From CALINF01 sp039990395 (GTDB lineage Bacteria; Pseudomonadota; Gammaproteobacteria; Pseudomonadales; Halieaceae), in contig JBDXFZ010000139.1 of the NCBI GenBank assembly GCA_039990395.1, positions 465,216-529,215 on the forward strand: a stretch of DNA of 64,000 nt, written 5' to 3'. Made by a program: the position numbers and the translations under genes. The number at the start of each line of letters is the position of its first letter. The stretch's first letter is position 1. The notes under the pieces were generated by a model. That model searched no databases. It was not told the DNA's origin and worked only from the letters and a program-made list of their open reading frames with translations. Positions 50,967 to 60,102 of the stretch are shown piece by piece.

Positions 50967-51776
50967 AATGGGGACAGATCTATTTTCTTTTGGGCAGACA
51001 TGCTGTTCTCGTAGCCTTAAGAATACTCAAAAATAGGGTTCCACGCTGCCTTCTTTGTAACGAGAACACACCATGCCAAGGACCGCTCGTGTCATTGCTC
51101 CGGGCCTGCCTCATCACATCGTCCAGCGAGGCCACGACCGAAGAGCTGTCTTTTTCGAGGATGAGGATTACCTTTACTATCTCAGCGCTTTGCAAGAGTG
51201 GAAGACCAAACTTGGTTTACGAGTGTATGCATGGTGTCTAATGACTAACCATGTCCATCTCATCGTGAACCCAGGCGAGGATTGCGCAGGAATCCCAAGG
51301 CTCATGAAGCGGTTAGCCGGCCGGCAGACCCGCTATGTCAACAAGCTGCGAAAGCGCTCTGGGACTCTGTGGGACGGGCGCTACAAATCCAGCCCCATTG
51401 AGACGGACGTCTATTTGTTGCAGTGTTGCCGTTACGTCGAGTTGAATCCGGTCAAAGCAAGAATGGTGGGTCGAGCGGAGGATTATCGCTGGTCGACCTA
51501 TCGTAGCAAGATCGGGCTGGAGCAGTCGTCCATTCTGGATCTGGATCCATGCTACTTGCGTCTTTCAGTGCCTGAAAGGAGTTACCGGCAGTTTGTTGAA
51601 GAGGGTATCAGTGAGCAAGAGCAGTCATTCATTCAAAATCGGGTACGCAGAAACGGGTTGACCGGTACTTCGCAGTTTGTCGAGGAGGTCGAAGAGCGTA
51701 CCGGCATTCGCATAGAATCCCGGCCGCAGGGCCGGCCTCGAAAGCTGGCAAAATAAATCTGTCCCCTTTCCCCATT
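50967..51776 (+). mobile_element. RAYT/IS200-like transposase unit with terminal inverted repeats
   Basis: AATGGGGACAGATCTATTTT at 50967-50986 faces a near-identical inverted copy at 51750-51776. The right copy reads GGGGACAGATTTATTTT on the other strand and carries an extra AAGGGG. The repeats bracket the transposase gene at 51073-51756. The arrangement is that of single-copy Y1 transposase genes embedded in palindromic end sequences. Confidence 0.65.
51073..51756 (+). CDS. REP-associated tyrosine transposase (Y1_Tnp / TnpA-REP)
   Basis: 227 residues. MPRTARVIAPGLPHHIVQRGHDRRAVFFEDEDY is the typical opening. The metal-binding His-x-His is MTNHVHLIV, and the catalytic Tyr lies in DVYLLQCCRYVELNPVKARMV. 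The WDGRYKS segment is also a family hallmark. These single-strand transposases act on GTAG-type palindromes. No lesion is visible, so it may be functional. It is flanked by inverted repeats and sits among decayed mobile genes. Confidence 0.88.
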   Translation: MPRTARVIAPGLPHHIVQRGHDRRAVFFEDEDYLYYLSALQEWKTKLGLRVYAWCLMTNHVHLIVNPGEDCAGIPRLMKRLAGRQTRYVNKLRKRSGTLWDGRYKSSPIETDVYLLQCCRYVELNPVKARMVGRAEDYRWSTYRSKIGLEQSSILDLDPCYLRLSVPERSYRQFVEEGISEQEQSFIQNRVRRNGLTGTSQFVEEVEERTGIRIESRPQGRPRKLAK

Positions 51777-51925
51777 CTCTTGACGACCCACTCCTGCCAA
51801 CTCGTGCCAGTGTACCGCCGCCAAGCCGGTGGCTCCAGTTGAGACCTAACACAGGAAACTAGAGTATTGGTGCGTCTGTCTTTTTGATCAATGACGGGCA
51901 TTCGTAAGTCAGCTAACATAGCCCC

Positions 51926-52945
51926 ATGAATGCGACCCGCGAAGCAGAGCCTTCCCCGGCTTCCGCAGAAATAGCAGTTGTAGCCTCCAGCAAGGTTTGG
52001 TGGGCGGCCTTAAGGCACGCGGCTATTGCGCTGGCTATCAGTGCAAGCCTGTTAGTGACTATCTACAGCATCTGGTTTTTTGACTTTCACCCCGAATTTG
52101 AGAGCTTCAGGCACTCAAGCGCCACAACAGTAGTAATTCCAGGCAAGAACTTTCGGCCAGTTGTGGTGGCCGGGGGAGGGGTGGCAGGTGATGCGGCAGT
52201 TATCAGTGGGCTTGCTGATGGTGAAGCTATAGTTGCGCTAGATCAGAGCTTCGACGCTGAGGATTACCCCTTCATAAAACTGGAGATTGAGGGCGCAACA
52301 AGATTCACCAATGCGTTCATATTCTGGCGCCTAGCCAAAAACCCTGAGGAGATCTACTCATTACCCCTGAACCGCTCAGGCGACGGCGTCACCCAGGTGG
52401 CTATGGTCTACGGCGGGGACGATTACAAAGGCAACGTACAGGAATTGGCCGTTGGCTTTTTCGATGGCCCGGCTTTGGGGTTTTCCAATAACAATAACGT
52501 GCCGATTCATCTAAAAAGCATAGAACTGCTGCCTTTTAGTGGCACCAGGGTCGCCGAGCAGATTTTTGAAGACTGGACCAACCCGCCGCTCTGGCAGGGC
52601 TACTCAAACAATATTGTGAGAGGCATCCACAAAAACGGGATGGTTTTCCCGAATCTGGTTCTCAATCTACTGGTTGCCACATCAGCTTTACTATTGGTAG
52701 CGGTACGTGTTGGATTGTCGGCCAAATTACGCGAATCGCTTTCGGTTAGCCGGACGGTGCTGGTGGTGATAGGCCTATGCTGGGTGATGGGTGACGCGCT
52801 GCGTTGGACATGGCGGATTGAGCAGCTAATCGACACGCACGAGAGGTACTATGGCTTGCCGCTAGAGGAGCGTATTCGCAACAATCCGATACGCTGCGCG
52901 CGCTTTCCGGACGATTGTAGGGCGGATTTGCTACCTTACTTCTGA
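51926..52945 (+). CDS. Membrane protein of unknown function
   Basis: 339 residues. One TM helix (about 29-51) is followed by a large extracytoplasmic beta-rich domain (about 52-225). Two further TM helices follow (about 240-262 and 275-293), then a short ending, RYYGLPLEERIRNNPIRCARFPDDC. I do not recognise the family. The abrupt stop shortly after the third helix could mean that a C-terminal soluble domain has been lost, but no homologous continuation is visible in the other frames. The neighbouring genes are mobile or decayed, so transfer is possible. Confidence 0.65.
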   Translation: MNATREAEPSPASAEIAVVASSKVWWAALRHAAIALAISASLLVTIYSIWFFDFHPEFESFRHSSATTVVIPGKNFRPVVVAGGGVAGDAAVISGLADGEAIVALDQSFDAEDYPFIKLEIEGATRFTNAFIFWRLAKNPEEIYSLPLNRSGDGVTQVAMVYGGDDYKGNVQELAVGFFDGPALGFSNNNNVPIHLKSIELLPFSGTRVAEQIFEDWTNPPLWQGYSNNIVRGIHKNGMVFPNLVLNLLVATSALLLVAVRVGLSAKLRESLSVSRTVLVVIGLCWVMGDALRWTWRIEQLIDTHERYYGLPLEERIRNNPIRCARFPDDCRADLLPYF

Positions 52946-53123
52946 TAATTGTCCTTATCGCGCGTAATGTATTGTTTTTAATAGTTTTCACTGCAGTTCG
53001 TTTCGCAAAACAAGGGGGAATTGCAGCCACTATTTTAAGAACCTTAATTTCATAATAGGTGCTTCGTAAGCAATCGACACTCCATTATGCTGTACATGCG
53101 TACAGATATCGGAGCTCCTTGTT

Positions 53124-54047
53124 ATGACCGCTTTTCTACCCAAACTTTCGGGGCCAAAAACACCCAAAGGAAAGGCTAACTCCCCGCGCAACGCGACCAA
53201 GCATGGTCTAACCGCAGTACACCCAATAACAGCTGAAGAAGATGCTCGTTTAGAGTACCTGCTGAAGCAATTGAAGAAAGAGTACAGGCCTCAAACCATC
53301 ACCGAGGAGTTACTGATCGAGAGGGTGGCGAACATTCAGGTCCGAATCGAGAGGGTTCAGGTATTGGAACGTGCCTGGTAAGACCAGGCGAGACAAGACG
53401 CGGGAGGCCTGGACCGAATTCTGGACACTATCGACGAACCTGTGGAGCACAGGCGGGCATTTGCGCTATTGATAGCAGGCGTGGATCAGGAAGGCTGGGG
53501 AAACCGACTTGCCAAAGTGCCTATCGAGCTTCACGTGGGTCTGATCGCCGAACTAACTCATAGTATCCACGAAGACCGGTTTCCGAAGGACTACTATTCT
53601 TTTGCAGCTGACTTCCCGCTACTAAATCAGCGTCTGTTCATTTATTGTCAGGCTTTCGACTTCAAGCCGGGGGTCTTGCTTATGGACCTCGATGAAGACC
53701 CGGAAGACACCTGCAAGTGGCTGGCAGATTTACCAGCCGTTGAAGTGTTAGTCGCTGACTATGATCCAGACTGCTTTTCGGCGGAAATGTCTAAGTTGTG
53801 TACTTCGCGCGACGTTGATTACAACAGCCTAATCAAATCGACGTATAAGAGGTTGCGAGAAAAGCTGGCCGTTCAGTCTATTCAGGGTCAGGTAGCTAAA
53901 AATATCGAGATAGCACCAACGGTTGCAGCACCCGCGAAGGAGCAATTTGATCAACTGATTCGCTACGGTGCTTCGCTGAACAACCAGTTCTCGAAAGCGC
54001 TGGGTGAACTAAGGCATGTGGTGGCCGAGAGACAACGACTTGACTAG
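53124..54047 (+). pseudogene. Gene of unknown function interrupted by an in-frame TAA
   Basis: Two frames, 53124-53381 and 53442-54047, share one reading phase and are separated only by the TAA at 53379-53381. The codons between them read on sensibly (DQARQDAGGLDRILDTIDEPVEHRRAF). Together they give about 307 codons. The N-terminus (GPKTPKGKANSPRNATKHGLTA) is a motif of a widespread uncharacterised protein family. The rest is soluble and helical. A single C-to-T change of a CAA Gln codon would produce the stop. The integrase relic downstream is similarly damaged, so decay is more likely than recoding. Confidence 0.7.
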
Positions 54048-54298
54048 CTACTCCCGTGGATATGCAAGATGACTCCGGGATTCTTTCTGGGATCGCCGGT
54101 GAATTCGATACCTGCCTTCTCGAGTGTTAACCCAATAATGTTGATTGTGCTCTGATTTGTCTTTTCAGATGTGGCGTCGGATTCCGCCCTCCTTACGGTT
54201 GCCAACCCTAGGCCTGAACGCTCCGCCAAATCCTTGCCGCTCCACCCCAATATGGCTCTTGCACAGCGGATCTGGGGGGCAGAGATTTTATTTGACAT
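54044..54298 (-). CDS. XRE-family HTH regulator
   Basis: 84 residues from the ATG at 54298, which has AAAGAG about 6 nt upstream; the frame extends to 54319. The helix-turn-helix spans IRCARAILGWSGKDLAERSGLGLATVRRAES, and the C-terminal part (LEKAGIEFTGD) is typical of small phage- or plasmid-type repressors. It is transcribed away from the recombinase relic at 54354, with only 55 nt between the two starts, so it may have controlled that promoter. Confidence 0.85.
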   Translation of the reverse strand: MSNKISAPQIRCARAILGWSGKDLAERSGLGLATVRRAESDATSEKTNQSTINIIGLTLEKAGIEFTGDPRKNPGVILHIHGSS

Positions 54299-54353
54299 AT
54301 ATGACTCTTTTTGTATCATGGATTGATGGGCGAATTCACAAACAGACTACGCA

Positions 54354-55237
54354 ATGATCAATGAAATCTTTGAGAAATTCGAGGGGGCATTCGCAGAAAA
54401 TACGCTTCTCGCATATCGCTCTGATTTTGAGCAATTCTCTACTTGGTGCAGCGGGAGAGGCATCGCGCCGCTTGAGCCATCTGAGGGAGATATAGCAACC
54501 TTCGCGGACACGGTACAAGACCGACTCGCGACTGCAACCATCCGGCGCCAGATCGCCAGCCTGAGCACCATCCTCAAACTCAGTGGCCGCCATGACATGA
54601 CTAAGGCGCCCGAAGTAATCCTGGCATTGAAACGCATGCAACGACGTAAGGGGCGCGCACAAAAACAAGCGGTACCTCTTACCAGAGACATACGAGACCG
54701 CCTCCTTACGGCTTGTGGCCAAGACGTCAAAGGACTTCGCGACCAGGTGCTGCTTTAACTGGGAAGCGAGACCATGCGGCGTCGATCTGAGCTGTACCAG
54801 TTTCGTTTCCAGGACCGAGAGGTCTTACACAACGGAAGAGCAGCTCTCCGACTAAGATTCTCGAAAACAGATCAGCTAGGTGGAGGAAGGCTGATCCATA
54901 TAAGTGCAAATACGATCAGTGCACTGGCAGATTGGGAAGATCGAATAGGATCAAGTGGTTACATTCTTAGGTCGGTATCGAAAAATGGCGCAGTCGGCCA
55001 AAGGCTCAACCCCGCAAGCGTCAATCGCATTCTTCAACGACTCCAAACTAAGGCTGGTATAAGCGAAATCGGTCAGCTGACTGGACATTCATTTCGAGTT
55101 GGTTCGGCACTTGACTTACTAGAGGCTGGCGTCCCTTTAGAAAAAATTTGCTTCGCGGAGGTTGGCAGACAGAGTCAATAGCCGTAAGCTACCTGCGCGA
55201 ATGGCAGTTAACAAGCGCTGTTCTAGACCATTGCTAA
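54354..55237 (+). pseudogene. Tyrosine recombinase/integrase, inactivated
   Basis: The N-terminal SAM-like core-binding domain is in the frame from 54354 (TLLAYRSDFEQFSTWCSGRG). The TAA at 54756-54758 falls between DQVLL and the continuing same-frame LGSETMRRRSEL, where an intact enzyme has the first catalytic Arg. The catalytic block GHSFRVGSALDLLEAGVPLEKI follows, then one base is missing at about 55149. In the shifted frame the ending LLRGGWQTESIAVSYLREWQ, with the nucleophile Tyr, is recovered and stops at 55237. Two independent lesions mark it as dead. Confidence 0.85.
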
Positions 55238-55357
55238 ACTAATGCTCATGCTTCACTACAATGCAGTAGTGCCTCCAATGCCGATTAGCTATAACCATAT
55301 TTCTTCAACAGATTCAGTGTATAAGCAGATTGCGCAGATGCGAGCATTTTTGAGCTG

Positions 55358-56752
55358 ATGCCTTTTATGGACCTAATACTGATAGCTGCTCCCTGGATAA
55401 TTGGAGCTAACGTTGGTTTTCTCTGCGGTTGCCACAAGAATGCTTGCAATGGATATAAGTCGGTCTATGCGGGAGTTGGCGGTGTTTTAGGCTATTTTGC
55501 CATAGTTGGATTAGTGCAGATAAGTATCTGGTCAACTAGAAATCTTTTACATCCTTATCTTGTCTGGACGCTTTGGGTTGGAGTCTGCATTAGTACGTGT
55601 ATCCTGTGCTACTGCCTTGCTCGAGCTTACAACTCCAAAAAAAGTATCCCGCTACTCCTAATACTTTTTGTGCTTACTGCAACACTTCTCACAAACTTAA
55701 TGCAGGTTGTACAGCTACCTATTTTTGCTTGGGACGCACTCAGTGGTGAGTGGAACCATCCGGGCTATGCTGCAAGAGCTCAACATCTATCTGCTCAATA
55801 TGGGCACGCGAGCATTACAGGAGATGGAATCACGCATAGACACTCGATATCCAACTTCGTTCTTCTTTCATGGTCTGGCTGGATATCACATGGGTCCAGT
55901 ATTCACAGTCCATCCATGCCATGGCTTTTAATGCAAATGAGCTGTGTTCTAGTGGTTATCGGCTATGGCTTGATTATTATGCGATCCACTATTTTAGCGC
56001 TGCTCTTGGGTTGGATGAGCGCTACAGTGCCTTTACTAGAGAATCATGCGCTAATTGGCAGCTATCATGAAATTTTGATGTCAGCGATACAAGTTGGCAG
56101 CTGCGCACTAGTCGCTGTCGGATTCTATAAAAGTAGTATGAGCCACATCTTTTTTGGCGCCATTATGGCGCTACTCTTGTTAGCTACCAAAAGCACTGGC
56201 TCTGCTTATCTGATCACGGTGTGGTTTGCACTTATTTGCACTATATTCCTCGGATACTCGAAAAAGGCTTTTATCGGATTTGCAGGAATATCACTGATTG
56301 GGTTTGTAGTGCTTTGGCATTTCGGCTTTGACTTCAAGCTGGGTTCACAACATATTAGTTGGATGCCTGAAGAAAGAACGGTAATTTTCGCCGGGAGGAG
56401 TCAGCAACTAGTAAATCTAGATCTGGGTTTACTATTCAGGCACTACTTTCACGCTTTGCACATAAATAGCAGTTTCACATTGGCGCCTTTGTTCTTGATC
56501 ATTACCTTATTTTTAGCCAAGTCGCCTTTTACTAGTCACACACTCGACCAAAGCCGGACGTTCATATTGCTTGTCATGTTTTTCGGCATTGCTATTTTCT
56601 CGCTATCCCTAGCAACCGAATACGGCTTAATGCACTCAGGACCTGGCACTGACCGGCAATACACTCGTTCTCTGTTACCCATTATTTCGACTTCCTTCCT
56701 GTTTTTTCCACACGCAATTTCAGTGATAAATACACGGAAGTCTATATCATAG
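55358..56752 (+). CDS. Polytopic membrane protein, possible GT-C glycosyltransferase
   Basis: 464 residues with about 12 TM helices; the ATG at 55367 is an alternative start. A periplasmic loop after the fourth helix contains FAWDALSGEWNHPGYAARAQ, an acidic/Trp arrangement resembling the first loop of GT-C enzymes such as GT39/ArnT-like proteins. ENHALIGSYHEILMSA follows in the next loop region. No specific family is recognised; a polymerase would be the alternative. It has AT-richer codon use than genes before 51 kb and lies 66 nt upstream of the acyltransferase gene, so the two are probably co-transcribed. Confidence 0.65.
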   Translation: MPFMDLILIAAPWIIGANVGFLCGCHKNACNGYKSVYAGVGGVLGYFAIVGLVQISIWSTRNLLHPYLVWTLWVGVCISTCILCYCLARAYNSKKSIPLLLILFVLTATLLTNLMQVVQLPIFAWDALSGEWNHPGYAARAQHLSAQYGHASITGDGITHRHSISNFVLLSWSGWISHGSSIHSPSMPWLLMQMSCVLVVIGYGLIIMRSTILALLLGWMSATVPLLENHALIGSYHEILMSAIQVGSCALVAVGFYKSSMSHIFFGAIMALLLLATKSTGSAYLITVWFALICTIFLGYSKKAFIGFAGISLIGFVVLWHFGFDFKLGSQHISWMPEERTVIFAGRSQQLVNLDLGLLFRHYFHALHINSSFTLAPLFLIITLFLAKSPFTSHTLDQSRTFILLVMFFGIAIFSLSLATEYGLMHSGPGTDRQYTRSLLPIISTSFLFFPHAISVINTRKSIS

Positions 56753-56818
56753 ACCTTGAATTCCTTCCAATTTTAGAATACATCAGAACGCGAAAAAGAT
56801 CTTAGAGACAATAACTAT

Positions 56819-58726
56819 ATGAAGAACAGAAATATCCAAACTCTTCGGGCGCTAGCCGTACTTCTAGTCTTGCTCTTCCATCTTGATGTTGGGTTTTTGT
56901 CAGGGGGATTTCTAGGTGTAGATGTTTTTCTTGTTATTTCCGGCTTTCTAATCGCCAAGAGTTTGGATTCAAGTGCTATCAAACAAGGACTAAGCTCTAA
57001 TACAATCCTTGGGTTTTACGCGCGTCGAATAGACCGGATTTTTCCGCCACTAATCGTGACAATCCTACTTACCGTACTTGCCGGATTGCTCATCTATAGC
57101 CCGGCAGCCGCGGAGAAGCTCTATGTGTCTGGATTAACAGGACTACTGGGCATCTCAAATATCCACTTTTATCTAACTACAGACTACTTTTCAGACTCAA
57201 ATATCTACAAACCACTGCTGCATACTTGGTCTTTGGGCCTGGAGCTCCAATTTTACCTAATTTTTCCCGCCATCTACCTTCTAATGGCAAAGCTAAAGAG
57301 AGGCAAGTTAATCCTATTTATATTCGCAGCATCCAGCCTGCTACTCGCTGCATTAGCTTCAAATGAACCTCAAGCCACAGCGGTATTAAGCGGCTCAGGA
57401 ACGCCAAATCTACTATCTCCTCATGCCAGCTACTACCTACTTCCTTTCCGGCTATTCGAGTTTTTGGCAGGAAGTTACGCTTATTTATTGACCAGCAGGG
57501 CTAACGCCCCCCAGCCCACTCTGGGAGTTTGGCAATATGTGGTTTGCTTATTGGTTATCTTTGGCAGCGCGGTATTTTTGGACAACGACGATGCTCTACC
57601 AGGGCTACTATCATTGCCAGCAGTGCTTGCGACTTCCTATGCCCTATATCTCCAAAACGTAAAGTTACCTAATATTGTTTCGGGAGGCCTTTTGGGGAAG
57701 ATCGGCGATGCCAGCTACTCTATATATTTAGTACATTGGCCCATCATATGCTTTGCCAGCTATTTGGTTTATCTCGACCCGCTCCTCAAGCTAGGTATCT
57801 TTGTCACCTCTCTCTGTTTAGGCTATCTCTTCTACTGGGTCATCGAATCTAGACGAATAAAACAATTCTCACTTTATTCTCCCTGGAAATTGGCATTCGC
57901 TGCCGCAGTGATCTCTACGGCCGGCCTAGCAGCTCTAAAACCGGACCTTCGGCTAGAGGATCAAAAAGTACTTGATAAAATGGCAAAGGCAAATGTTGCT
58001 AGTAGATATAAAGGAATCGGGGCTGCATGCAGCTTGATAAAGTTGGATCGCGGGGAATGCGGGTCGAATCTATCGAAGGTACTAATTATCGGTGATTCTC
58101 ATGAGCCAGATGGCTTCGAGATACTAACGGCTGCTGATCCAAAGAATGAGCATTACGAGGTGATTGCATTCGGCCTTGTACAAGACTGCGGCTTCTATTT
58201 TGATGTAACCCTCAAGGCCAATAATACAGGCAAAGAATCTTGCAATTTGAGAGCAAGCGCCCTTTCTAGAGCTCTGGATACGCACGCCTTTCAGACAATC
58301 GTAGTCAATACTTTCAAGCCTATAGAATGGGGGAGGGGTGTGCTCGCGATGCTCCGAGACATGAGATCTTCATATCCAAGCTTTAGACTAGTAATAATGA
58401 GTAGCTACGTAGGAATCAGGCCATACAAGTGTATCGAGGTTGTAAATCTCCGGGGCACGCCTCGAAGCTGCTTTGACCAGGGTGTTGTTTCGCACTTCGG
58501 TCTGGGAGAGGCAGATAAGATAGAGCATTTCTTCTCCGGTCAACAAGTTGATGTCCTAGATAAGGTAAAGCTCCTCTGTAAGGACAACACACCAGAATCT
58601 TGCAAGAGTGACGTTAATGGTATTCCTGCGTTTTTTGACGGCGACCATCTTAGCGTGGATTTCTCTCGATATATTGGCGGCCTTGTTGATCCGGAATTCT
58701 TTCTTCCAAGCAATGATCACAATTAA
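56819..58726 (+). CDS. OafA/YrhL-type acyltransferase with SGNH domain
   Basis: 635 residues. The acyltransferase-3 membrane domain (about 1-370, ten TM helices) opens NIQTLRALAVLLVLLFHLDVGFLSGGFLGVDVFLVISGFLI, with the conserved Arg and His in RALAVLLVLLFH. The periplasmic SGNH hydrolase-like domain (about 400-630) has the Ser block VLIIGDSHEPD and a late Asp-x-x-His in FDGDHLSVDFSRY. Such proteins O-acetylate lipopolysaccharide, peptidoglycan or capsule. It converges on a second acyltransferase gene at 58741. Confidence 0.88.
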   Translation: MKNRNIQTLRALAVLLVLLFHLDVGFLSGGFLGVDVFLVISGFLIAKSLDSSAIKQGLSSNTILGFYARRIDRIFPPLIVTILLTVLAGLLIYSPAAAEKLYVSGLTGLLGISNIHFYLTTDYFSDSNIYKPLLHTWSLGLELQFYLIFPAIYLLMAKLKRGKLILFIFAASSLLLAALASNEPQATAVLSGSGTPNLLSPHASYYLLPFRLFEFLAGSYAYLLTSRANAPQPTLGVWQYVVCLLVIFGSAVFLDNDDALPGLLSLPAVLATSYALYLQNVKLPNIVSGGLLGKIGDASYSIYLVHWPIICFASYLVYLDPLLKLGIFVTSLCLGYLFYWVIESRRIKQFSLYSPWKLAFAAAVISTAGLAALKPDLRLEDQKVLDKMAKANVASRYKGIGAACSLIKLDRGECGSNLSKVLIIGDSHEPDGFEILTAADPKNEHYEVIAFGLVQDCGFYFDVTLKANNTGKESCNLRASALSRALDTHAFQTIVVNTFKPIEWGRGVLAMLRDMRSSYPSFRLVIMSSYVGIRPYKCIEVVNLRGTPRSCFDQGVVSHFGLGEADKIEHFFSGQQVDVLDKVKLLCKDNTPESCKSDVNGIPAFFDGDHLSVDFSRYIGGLVDPEFFLPSNDHN

Positions 58727-58740
58727 ACAACGTACCGGCG

Positions 58741-59682
58741 TTAACTAGTCTGAGTTGACAAATGCAGTTCAGTATTTCCGAACTTAGCCTTTATTGCTAA
58801 TGCTGGCTTTTCCACCAGATACCAGGACGCCACACCCAACATTGTGGTGATGGATACAACAACAATAAACATTGTGGAACCCATGGTAAAGTGGCCCCAC
58901 ATCATGCTCAATACGATTAGGTGAAGTAGGTACATAGAGTACGATAAGTCAATAGGTAACTTGGGAAGCTGTGGCCCTGCAATGCAAAACATGATGATGC
59001 AAGTATATGCCAAGAAATAGACTGGCATTCCAGTCGGGCCAAGCGGGTAATTAAACCCAGCAGCAGCCAGAGCGCAGCTCGAGACTAGCAGCAGCGTAAC
59101 TGCAAAGGCAGGAAGTTTTTCAATCCTCTGTCGGACAAGATAGAGGGCGCTGCCTATGAAGAACGCAGCACCAAAGTATTGGAATGCTCCCGGTAACACA
59201 TACCTCCCCATATAATAGGCTAGGGCGGCAAGTCCTGTTCCTAATAGAAGCGGAAACATATAGTGGCGATAGAAACCAAGCCTGTTGAGAATTGCCATAA
59301 CGACGTACAAGATTTCTTCGTATATAAGCGTCCACACAACGGCATTAACTACTGTCAATTTTTGCCACGGCCACAGCCAATATAGAAAGTTGTCTAATGC
59401 TGCCAACCAACCATGCAGTATTCCGACCGCTACAAATGAAACGAGAAGGAGCGGAAGAACTCTGAGTGCTCTCGACAAAAAAAATTCTTTTGAATTCCGG
59501 CGCTCCATACTTCCTAGTACAACAAAGCCACTTACCGCTATGAAAAGTGTCACTGGGTCAAAAATCGCAAGAAAGCCCATCCCCGTGTGCACCGCTACAA
59601 CCTGCAGTGCCGCCCAGAGCCTGATGTAGTCGAAGTTCGGGTAGTAGCGATTTGCCGGGATACTCTTTTCGCCGTTTAAAAT
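58741..59682 (-). CDS. Acyltransferase-3 family protein, probable ATT start
   Basis: 313 residues if read from the ATT at 59680-59682. The first conventional start, a GTG at 59592, would delete the conserved beginning. The frame upstream of it reads NRYYPNFDYIRLWAALQVVAVH, exactly where the family has its DxIRxxAxxxVxxxH motif, and is open back to a TAA. No ATG, GTG or TTG occurs there. AGAGG lies about 9 nt before the ATT. About nine TM helices follow, ending in the usual SWYLVEKPAL. There is no SGNH domain. It probably acylates a surface glycan. Confidence 0.72.
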   Translation of the reverse strand: MLNGEKSIPANRYYPNFDYIRLWAALQVVAVHTGMGFLAIFDPVTLFIAVSGFVVLGSMERRNSKEFFLSRALRVLPLLLVSFVAVGILHGWLAALDNFLYWLWPWQKLTVVNAVVWTLIYEEILYVVMAILNRLGFYRHYMFPLLLGTGLAALAYYMGRYVLPGAFQYFGAAFFIGSALYLVRQRIEKLPAFAVTLLLVSSCALAAAGFNYPLGPTGMPVYFLAYTCIIMFCIAGPQLPKLPIDLSYSMYLLHLIVLSMMWGHFTMGSTMFIVVVSITTMLGVASWYLVEKPALAIKAKFGNTELHLSTQTS

Positions 59683-59689
59683 GTGCAGG

Positions 59690-60102
59690 CCCTCTTAGGA
59701 TAAGTGTATTGAAGGTCAGCTAGCAGGCTGTAGCATAATTTCGGATAGGCTTCTGTACGCCCTCACTTTTAGTACACGGGCTGAGTAGGAAGTTAAGCGA
59801 CCAGTAGCAGTTGCCTTGGCGGTACGCTACCAATCGCTATATTCGTTCTTTCGCTTTTTTCACCGCCAGAGCCCCTGCGTCGCGCAGTTCTCTGAGCATC
59901 TCAAGCGAGTCAAATGCATGCATCTACGGTGTGTGGCGAGATTGGAGATAATCCATGATGCTGTAGCATCATGGTAACGCATGAGCCCGGGAGGATGCGA
60001 CTCTATTTCGGCCACCAGCTCATTTAATTTTCGTACCTTGAATACCTACAACAATAGCTATGCGATGTTCATGTTTACCCAGAATCACGTTCATTGAATA
60101 CC
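59690..60102. other. Gap of about 410 nt without a confident gene
   Basis: It lies between two leftward genes. A 28-codon leftward frame at 59837-59923 (MHAFDSLEMLRELRDAGAL...) has protein-like composition and might be the tail of a lost gene, but a stop codon directly precedes its ATG. Nothing else was recognised. Confidence 0.35.

Noticed and set aside
59837..59923. A 28-codon leftward frame with an amphipathic composition.
   Set aside because: A stop codon immediately precedes its ATG and it is too short to assign; mentioned only in the gap note.
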